Notes: generated from the letters alone by a model not told the origin. A DNA stretch of 32,687 nt from Prolixibacteraceae bacterium (GCA_023228025.1 JALOCD010000047.1:1-32687); one strand, 5' to 3'; counted from the stretch's first letter, positions 7,605 through 16,640 are shown. Program-made: numbers and translations.

Positions 7605-9641
7605 ATGAAACAGAAAACAAAATCATCTTCAAAATTCCACAATATCCTTTTTTTTATCTTCTCGACAATTATCATAGGCTTATGTGGTTATGTCTGGCAT
7701 GAAAGAAAGTTAAGATCAGCATTAGAACAAGCAGGGACGAACAAAGGGGAGCTACTGAAGGTGATTGATCATTACAAGAAGGACCCCGCCGACAGGATGA
7801 AACTTGACGCGGCCCGATTCCTGATTGAAAATATGGCTGGACATTTTTCTTATGATACAAGCTATTTGTACAGATACCGGCCCGTTATTGAGAAGATAAA
7901 CAAATTAAGGGTAATCGGCCTTCCACGAGATAATATCAAAATACAGGTTAATCCACTTATGGATAGCCTGGTTGCAATCTACCCCCTCTCAAATGTTTAT
8001 TCGAAAAGCGAAAATGATCTAACTTCAATTAAATCAAAACTGTTGATCAGCAATATTGATCGGGCATTTGAGGCTTACAATGCCAATCTGTTTAAGGACA
8101 GTATCCGGTATGAAGATTTTCTTGAATATGTTTTACCCTACCGGATTGACAATGGTTACTGCCTGGAAGATTGGCGACCGTTTTTCTCACAAAATTTTTC
8201 AGTGAAGTCAGTTAACAAACTTTCAAATGTCCATCAGCTTTGCGATTCGCTGTTGCACAAATTCAACGATGTGAGAATTGGGTTGGATATTGCCAATCAG
8301 TTTCCATACTTCAAGCTTGATGATTATTTGAAATCACGGGTCGCCAGGTGTGCCCAAAAATGTTGGTTTAACTGCCTTCTGCTGCGTTCGTCAGGACTAC
8401 CCGTTGCCATCGATTTTGTACCGGCCTCAAGGGTCCACGAATCAGGACATGAATGGAACACGCTTATACTGAAACAAGGCATTTATCCCATTGAACCGTT
8501 CTGGGTAGACAGTAATCGGTACCTAAAATCAATTTACAGTCGTGAAAAGCTACATTCTGAAATAGGACCGATAGAATTCCCCAAAATATACCGCAAGACA
8601 TTTAAAATGAGCAGCTCCGAATTGTTGGATCATGCCATTCGTACGGGGGAGGAGATACCTCCCCTCTTTCAAAACCCATTTGTGAAAGATGTTACAAAAG
8701 AGTATTTTAAATCGTTTGCGATTGAAACAGCAATAACAAAGAAGATTGAAGGAATTGATTATGCATATGTCTGCGTATTTGGATCTAACCAAAGATGGGT
8801 ACCGGTAGATTTTGGCAGAATTAAAAAAGGGAAGGTATCCTTTAATTCTTTGGGAACGGACAATGTATATTTGCCTGCTTTTTATCAATTTGGGAACATA
8901 GTCCCTGCTGCATATCCAATCCTTTTAAATGAGAAACCTTTAACACTTTGTCCTGATACTTCCAGAAAACGAAAAATTGAAATTTCGTACGTTGCATTTC
9001 AACGGCCTGAATTAGAAGCAAGAAAGAGGTCTCTAATTGGTATCACGGTTGAAGGGGCCGACAATAAAAATTTCGACAACAGTGAGGTTCTTTACACCAT
9101 AACAAAGGCATATGAGCCAGGGTATTATCATATTCCCATTCCTAAAAGCCCCAAATTCCGGTTTGTCAGGCTTAAAGTCCCAAAATTGAATACCTTGTTA
9201 TATGAAATCAAATTCTTTGGCATGGAGAATGGCAGTGAAAAAGAGGTCCGGGGTAAATTATTGTATTCTTATCCAAAAGATAGCATACTTCTACAGACAA
9301 TTGTCGATGGCAACTTATCGACCGGTATGATTTTTAGTACCATAAACGAAGAACATAAACTTCTGAAGAATGTTTGGATTGGCTATGAATTCAATCGTCC
9401 GGTGTCGATTGGAGCGTTCGATTTTTATTATGTTTTTAATGTAAATATCAGGAAGGAAGGTATTTATGAGCTCTTATACTGGGATTATGAATGGAAATCG
9501 TTGGGTACAAAGAAGTCCGATTCCAATTCAATTAGCTTTGACAATGTTCCTGAGAATGCCCTTTTAATGATAAAAATCCATGATAAGGATAAATATAGCC
9601 GCATTTTTACTTATTCAGATGGAAAACAACATTGGTGGTGA
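7605..9641 (+). CDS. Transglutaminase-like protein with discoidin-like C-terminus
   Basis: The 678-residue protein has an N-terminal signal anchor (about 12-29), so the rest should lie outside the cytoplasm. A transglutaminase/protease-like core is indicated by RVARCAQKCW (Cys249), then ESGHEWN (His282) and EPFWVD (Asp302), in the order and spacing of the Cys-His-Asp triad; the intervening LLLRSSGLPVAIDFVP is the typical beta-strand segment. The region from about 390 onward, with repeated strands and VRLKVPKL and KNVWIGYEF segments, resembles discoidin (F5/8 type C)-like sheets seen behind this core in Bacteroidota. That part is by resemblance only. It follows the RND permease after 42 bases, so cotranscription is likely. 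Whether it cross-links, cleaves or merely binds peptide bonds is unknown. No close functional relative is known to me. Confidence 0.65.
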   Translation: MKQKTKSSSKFHNILFFIFSTIIIGLCGYVWHERKLRSALEQAGTNKGELLKVIDHYKKDPADRMKLDAARFLIENMAGHFSYDTSYLYRYRPVIEKINKLRVIGLPRDNIKIQVNPLMDSLVAIYPLSNVYSKSENDLTSIKSKLLISNIDRAFEAYNANLFKDSIRYEDFLEYVLPYRIDNGYCLEDWRPFFSQNFSVKSVNKLSNVHQLCDSLLHKFNDVRIGLDIANQFPYFKLDDYLKSRVARCAQKCWFNCLLLRSSGLPVAIDFVPASRVHESGHEWNTLILKQGIYPIEPFWVDSNRYLKSIYSREKLHSEIGPIEFPKIYRKTFKMSSSELLDHAIRTGEEIPPLFQNPFVKDVTKEYFKSFAIETAITKKIEGIDYAYVCVFGSNQRWVPVDFGRIKKGKVSFNSLGTDNVYLPAFYQFGNIVPAAYPILLNEKPLTLCPDTSRKRKIEISYVAFQRPELEARKRSLIGITVEGADNKNFDNSEVLYTITKAYEPGYYHIPIPKSPKFRFVRLKVPKLNTLLYEIKFFGMENGSEKEVRGKLLYSYPKDSILLQTIVDGNLSTGMIFSTINEEHKLLKNVWIGYEFNRPVSIGAFDFYYVFNVNIRKEGIYELLYWDYEWKSLGTKKSDSNSISFDNVPENALLMIKIHDKDKYSRIFTYSDGKQHWW

Positions 9642-9702
9642 TACAGTACCAATATCCTGGATCCTCAAAAAGATCGGGGCAGCTTTGAGAAAACAGAAAG
9701 AT

Positions 9703-9734
9703 CTTGTTTTGGCACGATAAATTTTGTATTTTTA
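9703..9734 (+). promoter_or_regulatory. Weak candidate promoter ahead of the first MG2 protein
   Basis: TATTTTTA at 9727-9734 resembles the Bacteroidota -7 element TAnnTTTG (last base differs). CTTG at 9703-9706 sits 20 bases upstream as a partial -33 element. Placement 23 bases before the ATG at 9757 is reasonable, but both elements are imperfect. Confidence 0.35.
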
Positions 9735-9756
9735 ATAAGATAAAAGAATTACATAC

Positions 9757-12423
9757 ATGGAATTGCAGTCATTTAATATTGCTAAATCCGCGAAACGAGC
9801 CCTGTTTTTCTTTTTGTTGTTAGTATCCCTTCTTTTGTCATTCCCCTGCTTTTCCCAACCAAACCACCCCGTTCTGAAAGACCTGGCCGGGCGGCTACAT
9901 GCCCTGGCCCAAAACAGTCCCCCTGAGCTGATATATATCCAAACCAGTAAAGGGGTTTACGAAGCGGGTGAAGATTTGTGGTTCAAGGCCTGGCTGCTGG
10001 ATACCCATTCTTTTGCCCCTTCCATCCTGGGCCATACCCTATACCTGCAAATGGTCAGCGAAAACACCAACCGGGTGGTATGGCAGGAAAAATATGAGGT
10101 TAAAAACGGTTTTGCTGCCGGGCATGTGTTCCTTCGGGACAGCTTGTCGGAAGGGGATTACCTTCTGGAGGCCTATACCCCGCACTCCTTTTTCAATGAT
10201 TCAACGGAGTTTTGTGCAACCCGGAAGGTTAAGGTCAAAAAAGATATGAAGCCAAGGGTCTCAGTTACTGCAGATTTTGACCGGCCCTATTATAAACCAG
10301 GCGATAGCATCCGTCTGAAATTCACAATCCTATCGGCCCAAAGATACCTGCTCCACAGCGACATCCGGGCATACCTGCGCAGAGGGGACAAGACATTGGG
10401 AGAGGCAAGCGCAACAACCTACAATCCGGGACATGCCAACATGGCCATCGCGCTGCAAAGTCCAGGAGAGGGGCTTCGGGTCGATGTAAGGGTAAAATAT
10501 GCCAAAAGTGAAGAATTTGTCAGTTTTCCTGTCCCGTGCAAAAAGGGAAACCCTATCCAGTTCAATACCTTTCCCGAAGGCGGTAACCTGGTCGTCGGAT
10601 TATCTTCCAACCTGGCCTTTAAAGCGGTAGATATCGATGGCAACCCTTTGGATGTGACAGGCACCCTGTTTGAAGACAATATTCCCCTACAGAAATTTAA
10701 AAGTACCCATGCAGGGATGGGGAGCCTGAACTTTACCCCGCTTGCCGGGAAAAGGTACCGCATCCGGCTTTTAGAACCAACCACCGACAGTACTTTTCTT
10801 TTGCCTGAAGTTTATCCTGAAGGCATCACGTTGCAACTGGCAGGAAGGGACAGTGAAAACCTGACCTTTCAAGTCTCACAAAGCCCCGGGCAAAAGGGAA
10901 GGGCCATCTACCTAAGGGGACAGCTCAGGGGCGTGGTTTGCTGCATGGCAACGGGGACACTAAACCAGGGGCTAAGGATAAAAATACCGCTGAAGGAATT
11001 CCCCGGGCAGGGGATTGCCGAATTTACCCTTTTCGATGAGGGCCAGCTCCCTGTTGCCGAACGGCTGGTCTATGTAAACCCCGACAAAAACCTTTGCATA
11101 GAGGCCAAATTGTCGAAAGACAAATACGAAACCCGTCAGAAAGCTACACTGAAGATAAAGGCAACCGATGAAAACGGGCAGCCTGTTGTTGCCAACCTGG
11201 GTGTGAGCGTGTACGACAAACTATACCAAAACCCGAAAGACCCCAAAACAATCCTGACCCACTGCTACCTCTCTTCGCAGCTAAAGGGAAAAGTTTACGA
11301 CCCGGCCTGGTATTTTGACAACAGGAACAACGGACGGGGCGAAGCGCTGGACCTGCTGTTGCTCACCCAGGGCTGGAGAAGGTATGTCTGGGACGAAGGG
11401 AACTTAAAAGAATACGGAGAGGCCAAACCAAATCTTATTTTAGAAGGGGTTGAAGGGGAGGTGCATGCCACCCAAAAGAAGAAGAAGGCACAGATAGCGC
11501 CACAGTTCGTGATGGCCTTTACCCCGAGGAAAAACAAAAACTCGGATTTAATAGTTTCTGATCCAACTGGTCGGTTCATGGTTACCCCCGTGCATTTAAA
11601 AACCTGGCAGGGGGGCTATGTTTACCTGAAACCTTTGGCCCCTCCTGAGTTTGAACCCCGCATCACTCTTTCAGAGCCTTTCAACGTGATCAATAAGATC
11701 AGAAAGGCCAAACCGACCAACTATCCGCTGCCAAACAAAACGGACACGGTCAAAGATGAACCATCGCACCCGTTTGTTGTCGGGCCTAATATGATAGAGC
11801 TGCGGGAGATTGTTGTCAAAGGCGAAAGGATCAACACTTTCAGGGACAAATACATGGGACATCTGGACAGTTTGGCTAAATTGGATTTAAATGCAGTTTG
11901 GGTATGCGAGCATGGTTTTTTGCACAATTACAGAACTGGTTACGCCCATTTAATAGGGTCTAGTACTCCCAAAATCTGTAGTGATACAATCTATAAGCGA
12001 CCCATTGAGGGGAAAATATATCAACTGGTTAAATATGAGGATGTTGGCAGGACTGATGGGAGATGGATTCTTACAGATTTATATTCAATTGAATTTCATT
12101 ATCCCAAATTGACCGAGGAAGAGCTCTTAAAAATGAACAACCTGTCGAGGGTAAAGGGTTATTACAAGTCCCGCGAGTTTTACCAGCCCAATTATGATAA
12201 GGAATCAGAGAATGATTTGTCGCCCGACACCCGAAATACCTTGCTCTGGGCACCATCGGTCATTACCAACGAAAAGGGGGAAGCCACCCTGGAATTTTTC
12301 TGCTCTGACATTAATACCACTTTCGTCGGCAAAATCGAAGGTGTCAGTGGGGCAGGGTTGTTAGGCGTCAAAGATATTGAATTTGCCGTACGGAAAATGA
12401 AACAGTTTAAATGGGAGAGATAA
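9757..12423 (+). CDS. MG2-domain cell-envelope protein, variable C-terminal insert
   Basis: An 888-residue exported protein with a signal peptide ending near CFSQ (about residue 34). Macroglobulin-like beta domains follow: IYIQTSKGVYEAGEDLWFKAW at about 59-79 (one of the MG1/MG2 lead motifs) and FDRPYYKPGDSIRLKF at about 173-188. The LLLLTQGWRRY motif at about 531-541 is a hallmark of Bacteroidota MG2/TonB-plug proteins. The end, LLWAPSVITNEKGEATLEF at about 828-846, resembles the late alpha-2-macroglobulin segment. Where the paralogue at 12824 has a plug domain, this protein has an unrelated segment at about 700-800 with few Cys, encoded by visibly A+T-richer DNA. Likely outer-membrane or surface associated; partner unknown. 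A multi-hairpin repeat separates it from its paralogue. Confidence 0.75.
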   Translation: MELQSFNIAKSAKRALFFFLLLVSLLLSFPCFSQPNHPVLKDLAGRLHALAQNSPPELIYIQTSKGVYEAGEDLWFKAWLLDTHSFAPSILGHTLYLQMVSENTNRVVWQEKYEVKNGFAAGHVFLRDSLSEGDYLLEAYTPHSFFNDSTEFCATRKVKVKKDMKPRVSVTADFDRPYYKPGDSIRLKFTILSAQRYLLHSDIRAYLRRGDKTLGEASATTYNPGHANMAIALQSPGEGLRVDVRVKYAKSEEFVSFPVPCKKGNPIQFNTFPEGGNLVVGLSSNLAFKAVDIDGNPLDVTGTLFEDNIPLQKFKSTHAGMGSLNFTPLAGKRYRIRLLEPTTDSTFLLPEVYPEGITLQLAGRDSENLTFQVSQSPGQKGRAIYLRGQLRGVVCCMATGTLNQGLRIKIPLKEFPGQGIAEFTLFDEGQLPVAERLVYVNPDKNLCIEAKLSKDKYETRQKATLKIKATDENGQPVVANLGVSVYDKLYQNPKDPKTILTHCYLSSQLKGKVYDPAWYFDNRNNGRGEALDLLLLTQGWRRYVWDEGNLKEYGEAKPNLILEGVEGEVHATQKKKKAQIAPQFVMAFTPRKNKNSDLIVSDPTGRFMVTPVHLKTWQGGYVYLKPLAPPEFEPRITLSEPFNVINKIRKAKPTNYPLPNKTDTVKDEPSHPFVVGPNMIELREIVVKGERINTFRDKYMGHLDSLAKLDLNAVWVCEHGFLHNYRTGYAHLIGSSTPKICSDTIYKRPIEGKIYQLVKYEDVGRTDGRWILTDLYSIEFHYPKLTEEELLKMNNLSRVKGYYKSREFYQPNYDKESENDLSPDTRNTLLWAPSVITNEKGEATLEFFCSDINTTFVGKIEGVSGAGLLGVKDIEFAVRKMKQFKWER

Positions 12424-12823
12424 TATATTCGACAAAAGAGTACAGAAACACAATTAGTTTGATCTAAAAAATTTCACAGCAATTATCGTACCATTATGAT
12501 TTATAGGTCAATATGATTTATTAGAACTCCGCAGGAGTTCCCTCCGAATAACCTCCGGTTTTAACCGGAGGAGAGGAGAGGAAAGGCACACATCAAAAGA
12601 AACTCCGCAGGAGTTGCCCAACAATTTCAGGATAAATTTTACAATACCATGTAATAGGTAACCCCGGTGGGGTTTATGAAGTGTTTTATTCCGCCAGGCC
12701 CCCAGTTGCACTGGGGGTTATTAAAGGGAAACTCCTGCGGAGTTGATCACCCGGTAAACGGAGCATCACTTTATCTAAACGACAATGAGTTATATGTTGT
12801 AAGAATAGAATAATATCATACAT
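12424..12823. other. Gene-free gap between the two MG2 genes
   Basis: The 400-base gap contains a 220-base multi-hairpin element (annotated separately) flanked by A+T-rich sequence in which I see no coding region, RNA gene or consensus promoter. The minus-strand frame at 12508-12711 is an accident of the repeat. Confidence 0.7.
12525..12744. repeat. REP-like multi-hairpin element with inverted 15-base ends
   Basis: The ends are AACTCCGCAGGAGTT (12525-12539) and its exact reverse complement AACTCCTGCGGAGTT (12730-12744). A further direct copy of the first lies at 12601-12615. Between them are hairpins CCTCCGGTT/AACCGGAGG (12552-12571), AACCCC/GGGGTT (12660-12674) and CCCCCAGT/ACTGGGGG (12699-12717). 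Each end is itself a hairpin. Similar groups of short G+C-rich hairpins are common in Bacteroidota intergenic DNA. Mobilisation by a REP-type transposase acting elsewhere is an inference, and no transposase gene is present here. Confidence 0.8.
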
Positions 12824-15562
12824 ATGTGTGAAAATTCATATACTTCTTTTACGAATCTCTTTAGAATCATTGTTTTTACAATATTGATTTCCGTATTATT
12901 TTTCTATCCCTCCCGCTCACAGACCAATACCATTTGCGCGCATGCATCGCTGGCCGAAAAAATCTATTTGCAGTTGGATGGCAAGGTATACACAACGGAC
13001 CAGACAATTTGGTTCAAATCCATTGTTACCAATGCCGTCGACCATGCCCCGACCATATTAAGCGGGGTGCTCTATGTGGAGTTGATAGGCCCTGATGAAA
13101 AGATCGTTGAAAAGAAGTTGATCAAGTTGGGGCAGGGCATTGGCGATGGTTTCTTTGAGTTGCACAAAAGTTATGCAGAAGGGGTTTATTTGGTCAGGGC
13201 ATACACCGAGTGGAACAAAAATTTCGGTTCCGATTTTATCTTTAAGGAATACATTGAGCTGTTTTCCCCTTCATCAAAGAAAAAACCCGACCCAATCAGT
13301 CGTGTTACCCTGGTAGAGACGCAGAACAAAGAACGACGGTTGAACGCCAGTTTTGACCCCTTTGTGCTAGATAGCCTCCACAAAAGAGAACTCACGCTTT
13401 TCATCACCCTTGACGGAAAGAAAGATTCATTATCGGTCAAAAAGAATGGCGATAACAAATACATGATCGATTATCCCATCCCCGACAAATGTCAGTTTGT
13501 TACCTTGCAGATGATGACAAAAAACCAATTCAGTTATTCCAAAACAATTGCCCTGGACCAGGATTATCTGGATTTGCAATTTTTCCCCGAGAGCGGGGAA
13601 CTGGTGCACGGATTGCCGGGCAAGGTAGGCTTCAAGGCGCTGGATTGTAATGGCAAAGGGAAAATGATAGAGGGTGAAATTGTTAACCGACAAGATGAGG
13701 TTGTCACCTTCTTTAAGGGCAACCCATTGGGCATGGGTAGTTTTATTCTATCCAAAGCGGATAGCAACACGACCTACTTTGCCCGGCTAAAATCAGAATC
13801 AGAAAAGAATTTGTCGGTCATGTACCCCCTGCCAAAGGTTGCACGCTCGGGCAACGTGTTGTCAGTCATCAAATACAAAGGTGAAATACGGTTGACCGTC
13901 TCGTCCAGCTACCTGCAAAACGACAGCATCTTTATCCGGGCCTCTTGCAGGGGAATGGTCTACCATGACATAAAAGGGGTTTTGAAACAGGGAACACGCC
14001 TGTTTTCCCTGCCTGCCAATCAACTTCCCGAGGGCATCATCGCCTTTACCTTGATGGACCCTTCAAGGCAACCTGTAGCGGAAAGGCTCTTTTTTAATGA
14101 GAGGGCTGAAAGCCGGCTAAATATCGCGATCTCGGCAGACAGGGATACCTGTGCCCAAAGAGAATTGACCCGGCTAAATATTGCAACAACGAACAACCAA
14201 GGAGAGGCGGTAAATGCCAGTTTATCCTTACTGGTGTTCAACAAAGCCCAACTGGGGCAGCTGCAAAGCAGACGTCAAAATATCTTGTCCTATTTTCTGC
14301 TGGGCTCAGACTTGAAAGGCGGGATAGAAGACCCGGGTTTTTATTTCAGAAAAGGCCGCGACAGTTACAACGACCTGGATGCACTGTTGCTCACCCAGGG
14401 CTGGAGAAAATACCTCTATACCAAACCCGTGGGCAAAATCCTTTTTTGGCCTGAAGCAAAGCTTTCTGTAACAGGCACCGTGAGCGGTATATTTTCCAAG
14501 AAAAAGCGAGGGGCGGAATTGTCCCTGCTGACCTTTGGCAAAAACCGGTCAGTGCATACACAGCATACCGACAGCCTGGGCAGGTTTAATTTCAACATCA
14601 ACGACGAATATGGACAGAACCTTAATATTTTGATCCAAAGTGCAGATAAAACAGGAAAACAGATGAATTACCCGATTACCCTGGACAAAAAGGTATCCCC
14701 GCCAATTTCGTTTAACTATGTCATGTCCATTGGGAAAGCCGACAGTGTTGTGCATGCGCTTGTTGAGAAAAACATGGAGCGCAAAAAAGTAGACGATACC
14801 TTCCAGTTGTCCGCCGGGGATATTCTTCTGGGCGAAGTTGTGGTAGAGGCCTACCGGATGACCCCTGAGCGGCAGAAGGTAATGGATACCTACGGCAAGC
14901 CGGACCAGGTCATTGAGGGGAAAGCGATTCAGGAAAAGGAGGCAAAATGGTCGTATGGTTTGTACAGTGTCCTTTTGTTCAATTTTCCGGATATAATCAT
15001 TTACAGGGGAGGTGACGGTAATTTATATGCAAAAGTGCAATCTTTTGAGATGACGCTTGTAGTAATTGATGGTATTCCTGTGAAATATTATGCATACCCG
15101 TTAATTCCTAATATTCCGCCCAGTGAAGTAAAAAGTTTCGAAATTATAAAAAACGCAAAAAATTTTTTCCAACTATACCTTGAAACATATCCTCAAGCCA
15201 GCCCTCTGACTGCACCTTTCCAGGGGGATGTTATTGCTATATACACCTATGGTGGTCAGGGAATTTATGGTGCGAATCAACCCGTAGGCATTGTAAAGGC
15301 AGCCGTTCCGGTATTTTCGGCTACCCGTGAATTTTATGCCCCCAAATATGAAAACCTCCAGGAAACCGACTGGTACAAACCGGACCTGCGTGCCCTGGTA
15401 CACTGGGAGCCCCGGCTGAAGGTCGATAGCCTGGGTAAAACATCCGCCAGTTTTTACAATGCCGATAACGTTGGGGAGATGGAAGTGGTGGTAGAGGCCA
15501 TATCTGATAAGGGCGAAATTGGTTACAAGGAGATGGTTTATTGTGTAAAGAAGAGGAAATAA
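12824..15562 (+). CDS. MG2-domain protein with TonB-plug-like domain
   Basis: A 912-residue paralogue of the protein at 9757. It has a signal peptide (hydrophobic residues about 14-31, ending near SRSQ), then the lead motif EKIYLQLDGKVYTTDQTIWF from about 44. DALLLTQGWRKY lies at about 517-528, and the last domain, LVHWEPRLKVDSLGKTSASF, at about 857-876. Unlike its neighbour it carries a plug-like segment: LVVIDGIPVKYY at about 745-756 followed by SEVKSFEIIKN at about 766-776, the pattern of TonB-receptor plug domains. No beta-barrel follows, so it is not a receptor itself. The plug part (about 14960-15250) is A+T-richer than the rest. Function is not known; a surface protein that engages a partner through the plug fold is inference. 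No clear promoter is seen upstream. Confidence 0.75.
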   Translation: MCENSYTSFTNLFRIIVFTILISVLFFYPSRSQTNTICAHASLAEKIYLQLDGKVYTTDQTIWFKSIVTNAVDHAPTILSGVLYVELIGPDEKIVEKKLIKLGQGIGDGFFELHKSYAEGVYLVRAYTEWNKNFGSDFIFKEYIELFSPSSKKKPDPISRVTLVETQNKERRLNASFDPFVLDSLHKRELTLFITLDGKKDSLSVKKNGDNKYMIDYPIPDKCQFVTLQMMTKNQFSYSKTIALDQDYLDLQFFPESGELVHGLPGKVGFKALDCNGKGKMIEGEIVNRQDEVVTFFKGNPLGMGSFILSKADSNTTYFARLKSESEKNLSVMYPLPKVARSGNVLSVIKYKGEIRLTVSSSYLQNDSIFIRASCRGMVYHDIKGVLKQGTRLFSLPANQLPEGIIAFTLMDPSRQPVAERLFFNERAESRLNIAISADRDTCAQRELTRLNIATTNNQGEAVNASLSLLVFNKAQLGQLQSRRQNILSYFLLGSDLKGGIEDPGFYFRKGRDSYNDLDALLLTQGWRKYLYTKPVGKILFWPEAKLSVTGTVSGIFSKKKRGAELSLLTFGKNRSVHTQHTDSLGRFNFNINDEYGQNLNILIQSADKTGKQMNYPITLDKKVSPPISFNYVMSIGKADSVVHALVEKNMERKKVDDTFQLSAGDILLGEVVVEAYRMTPERQKVMDTYGKPDQVIEGKAIQEKEAKWSYGLYSVLLFNFPDIIIYRGGDGNLYAKVQSFEMTLVVIDGIPVKYYAYPLIPNIPPSEVKSFEIIKNAKNFFQLYLETYPQASPLTAPFQGDVIAIYTYGGQGIYGANQPVGIVKAAVPVFSATREFYAPKYENLQETDWYKPDLRALVHWEPRLKVDSLGKTSASFYNADNVGEMEVVVEAISDKGEIGYKEMVYCVKKRK

Positions 15563-15565
15563 CAG

Positions 15566-15608
15566 GGACAATTGAGAATGGAAAATGGACAATGGACAAT
15601 TGAGAATG
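15566..15608 (+). repeat. Short direct repeat, two copies
   Basis: GGACAATTGAGAATG occurs at 15566-15580 and again at 15594-15608, 28 bases apart, with related GGACAAT fragments between. This simple repeat supplies the nominal N-terminus (MRMENGQWTIENV) of the next open frame, which is therefore unlikely to be real protein. Confidence 0.75.
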
Positions 15609-15610
15609 TG

Positions 15611-15973
15611 ATGGCCAATTTTTCTGATCCTGATCTTTTGGGATCTCCCTGGTCTTACCCTATTGTCGAGTACCATAAAAAGGCCGAGATGCCACTTAAT
15701 GAAAAGTCAAAAATAATGGAGATTGTTTACATTTCAATTGACCAAGAAGTGAAAGATAAGCAATGGAAAGAGATGATAAAATATTATAATTTGGAAGGTT
15801 ATCACATTCGGGCCAGTAAAGAGTTAGACAGCGACCTGAGAAAGATTTTTGGCCAGAATGGTTCAATAACTATTCCGTGGTATTTGCTGGTTGATGAAAA
15901 TGGGAAGATACTAAAAGAACATGCCAAGCCACCGTCCCAATTGACAGAATTGGCAAAGCAAGTAGGTAATTGA
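15611..15973 (+). pseudogene. Degenerate thioredoxin-like C-terminal fragment
   Basis: From the ATG at 15611 the product is 120 residues. The section VYISIDQEVKDKQWKEMI and, later, IPWYLLVDENGKI match the second half of Bacteroidota TlpA/redoxin-type proteins (strand after the first helix; cis-Pro before the WYLLVDENG strand; final helix). The redox site is gone: where W-C-x-P-C would stand the sequence reads GSPWSYPIVEY, and there is no cysteine in the whole product. The normal long N-terminal region is also missing. It lies 48 bases after the MG2 gene. I call it a decayed gene, but a small redox-inactive thioredoxin-fold protein cannot be excluded. Confidence 0.6.
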
Positions 15974-16025
15974 TGGCATAATAAAGTATCTTCCATAATT
16001 CTGCTCCCTGGGGTAAGAGTAAAAA

Positions 16026-16081
16026 GGAGCAATTACTATGAATAAATCAAAAAATTTTGATTTATTCATAGTAATTGCTCC
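16026..16081. repeat. Nearly perfect 27-base inverted repeat
   Basis: Bases 16026-16052 are the exact reverse complement of 16055-16081, with only AA at the centre. The arms are mostly A+T with a GGAGC/GCTCC base. It lies 53 bases after the thioredoxin-like remnant and just before the DUF4143 remnant. There is no T run beyond the right arm, so an ordinary intrinsic terminator is not obvious. Confidence 0.9.
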
Positions 16082-16103
16082 GGGTAGGGAAAGTAGATGA
16101 ATA

Positions 16104-16365
16104 GCTTATGTATCCAATGGATTTCCTCTTTTTTACTGGAAAAATGAAAATACCGCCGAATTGGATTTTGTTGTGCAGATTGCCGGTGAGGTTGTTCCCG
16201 TTGAAGTAAAAAAAGGCAAAAAGAACAAAATCTGCATCGTTAAATTTGTTTATTAATCAGTACAATAGCAGGTATGCAATTCGCATTTCAGGAAAGAACT
16301 TTGGTTTCGAAAATAGGATTAAATCAGTGCCCTTATATGCTGTTTGGTGTTTAAAACCGGAATAG
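16104..16365 (+). pseudogene. DUF4143 (AAA-family ATPase) C-terminal remnant with frameshift
   Basis: Read from 16104, the translation AYVSNGFPLFYWKNENTAEL is followed by DFVVQIAGEVVPVEVKKG. This is the characteristic tail of DUF4143-containing ATPases, where xxFYWxxxxxAEVDF and IPIEVKxG form a PD-(D/E)xK-like fold. The frame then stops at KFVY. One base on, another frame reads NQYNSRYAIRISGKNFGFEN and on to KSVPLYAVWCLKPE before a TAG at 16363. These are the last conserved segments of the same family. So a single-base shift plus loss of about 300 N-terminal residues (the ATPase part) have killed the gene. Confidence 0.85.
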
Positions 16366-16432
16366 AATAAGAAAATGAATTTTACAGAATAAACATACAT
16401 TTATATCCGATTTGTTTGAACACATACCGAAT

Positions 16433-16570
16433 ATGATAAAATTGATTGCAAGACAATTTAATAACCCATCAAATATGGAAAGGATTATAAATGAAGCTGT
16501 TTACAAAACCGCATTGGAAAGGATAGAAGAACTTCGAACCAACACTAAAAATAGCACGAAATATCAGTAA
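16433..16570 (+). CDS. Hypothetical 45-residue peptide
   Basis: An open frame starts MIKLIARQFNNPSNMERI and continues with NEAVYKTALERIEELRTNTK. It is helix-like and charged, and could be a remnant of a larger protein or a small toxin-antitoxin style product. No family is recognised. It lies between the DUF4143 remnant and repeats, a decayed neighbourhood, so I give it low confidence. Confidence 0.25.
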   Translation: MIKLIARQFNNPSNMERIINEAVYKTALERIEELRTNTKNSTKYQ

Positions 16571-16640
16571 AATACTCAATATCGAACCCTCTATCATATT
16601 GGGGGTATAACAACTATTTTGGAATTTTTTCCTTTTTTTC

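Noticed and set aside
12508..12711. Minus-strand frame of 67 codons
   Set aside because: It lies within the multi-hairpin repeat and has no signs of coding.
12525..12744. tRNA or known structured RNA in the hairpin cluster
   Set aside because: No cloverleaf or recognisable RNA family; inverted ends fit a dispersed repeat better.
15173..15676. Minus-strand frame of 167 codons
   Set aside because: It is antisense to the MG2 gene and has no recognisable features.
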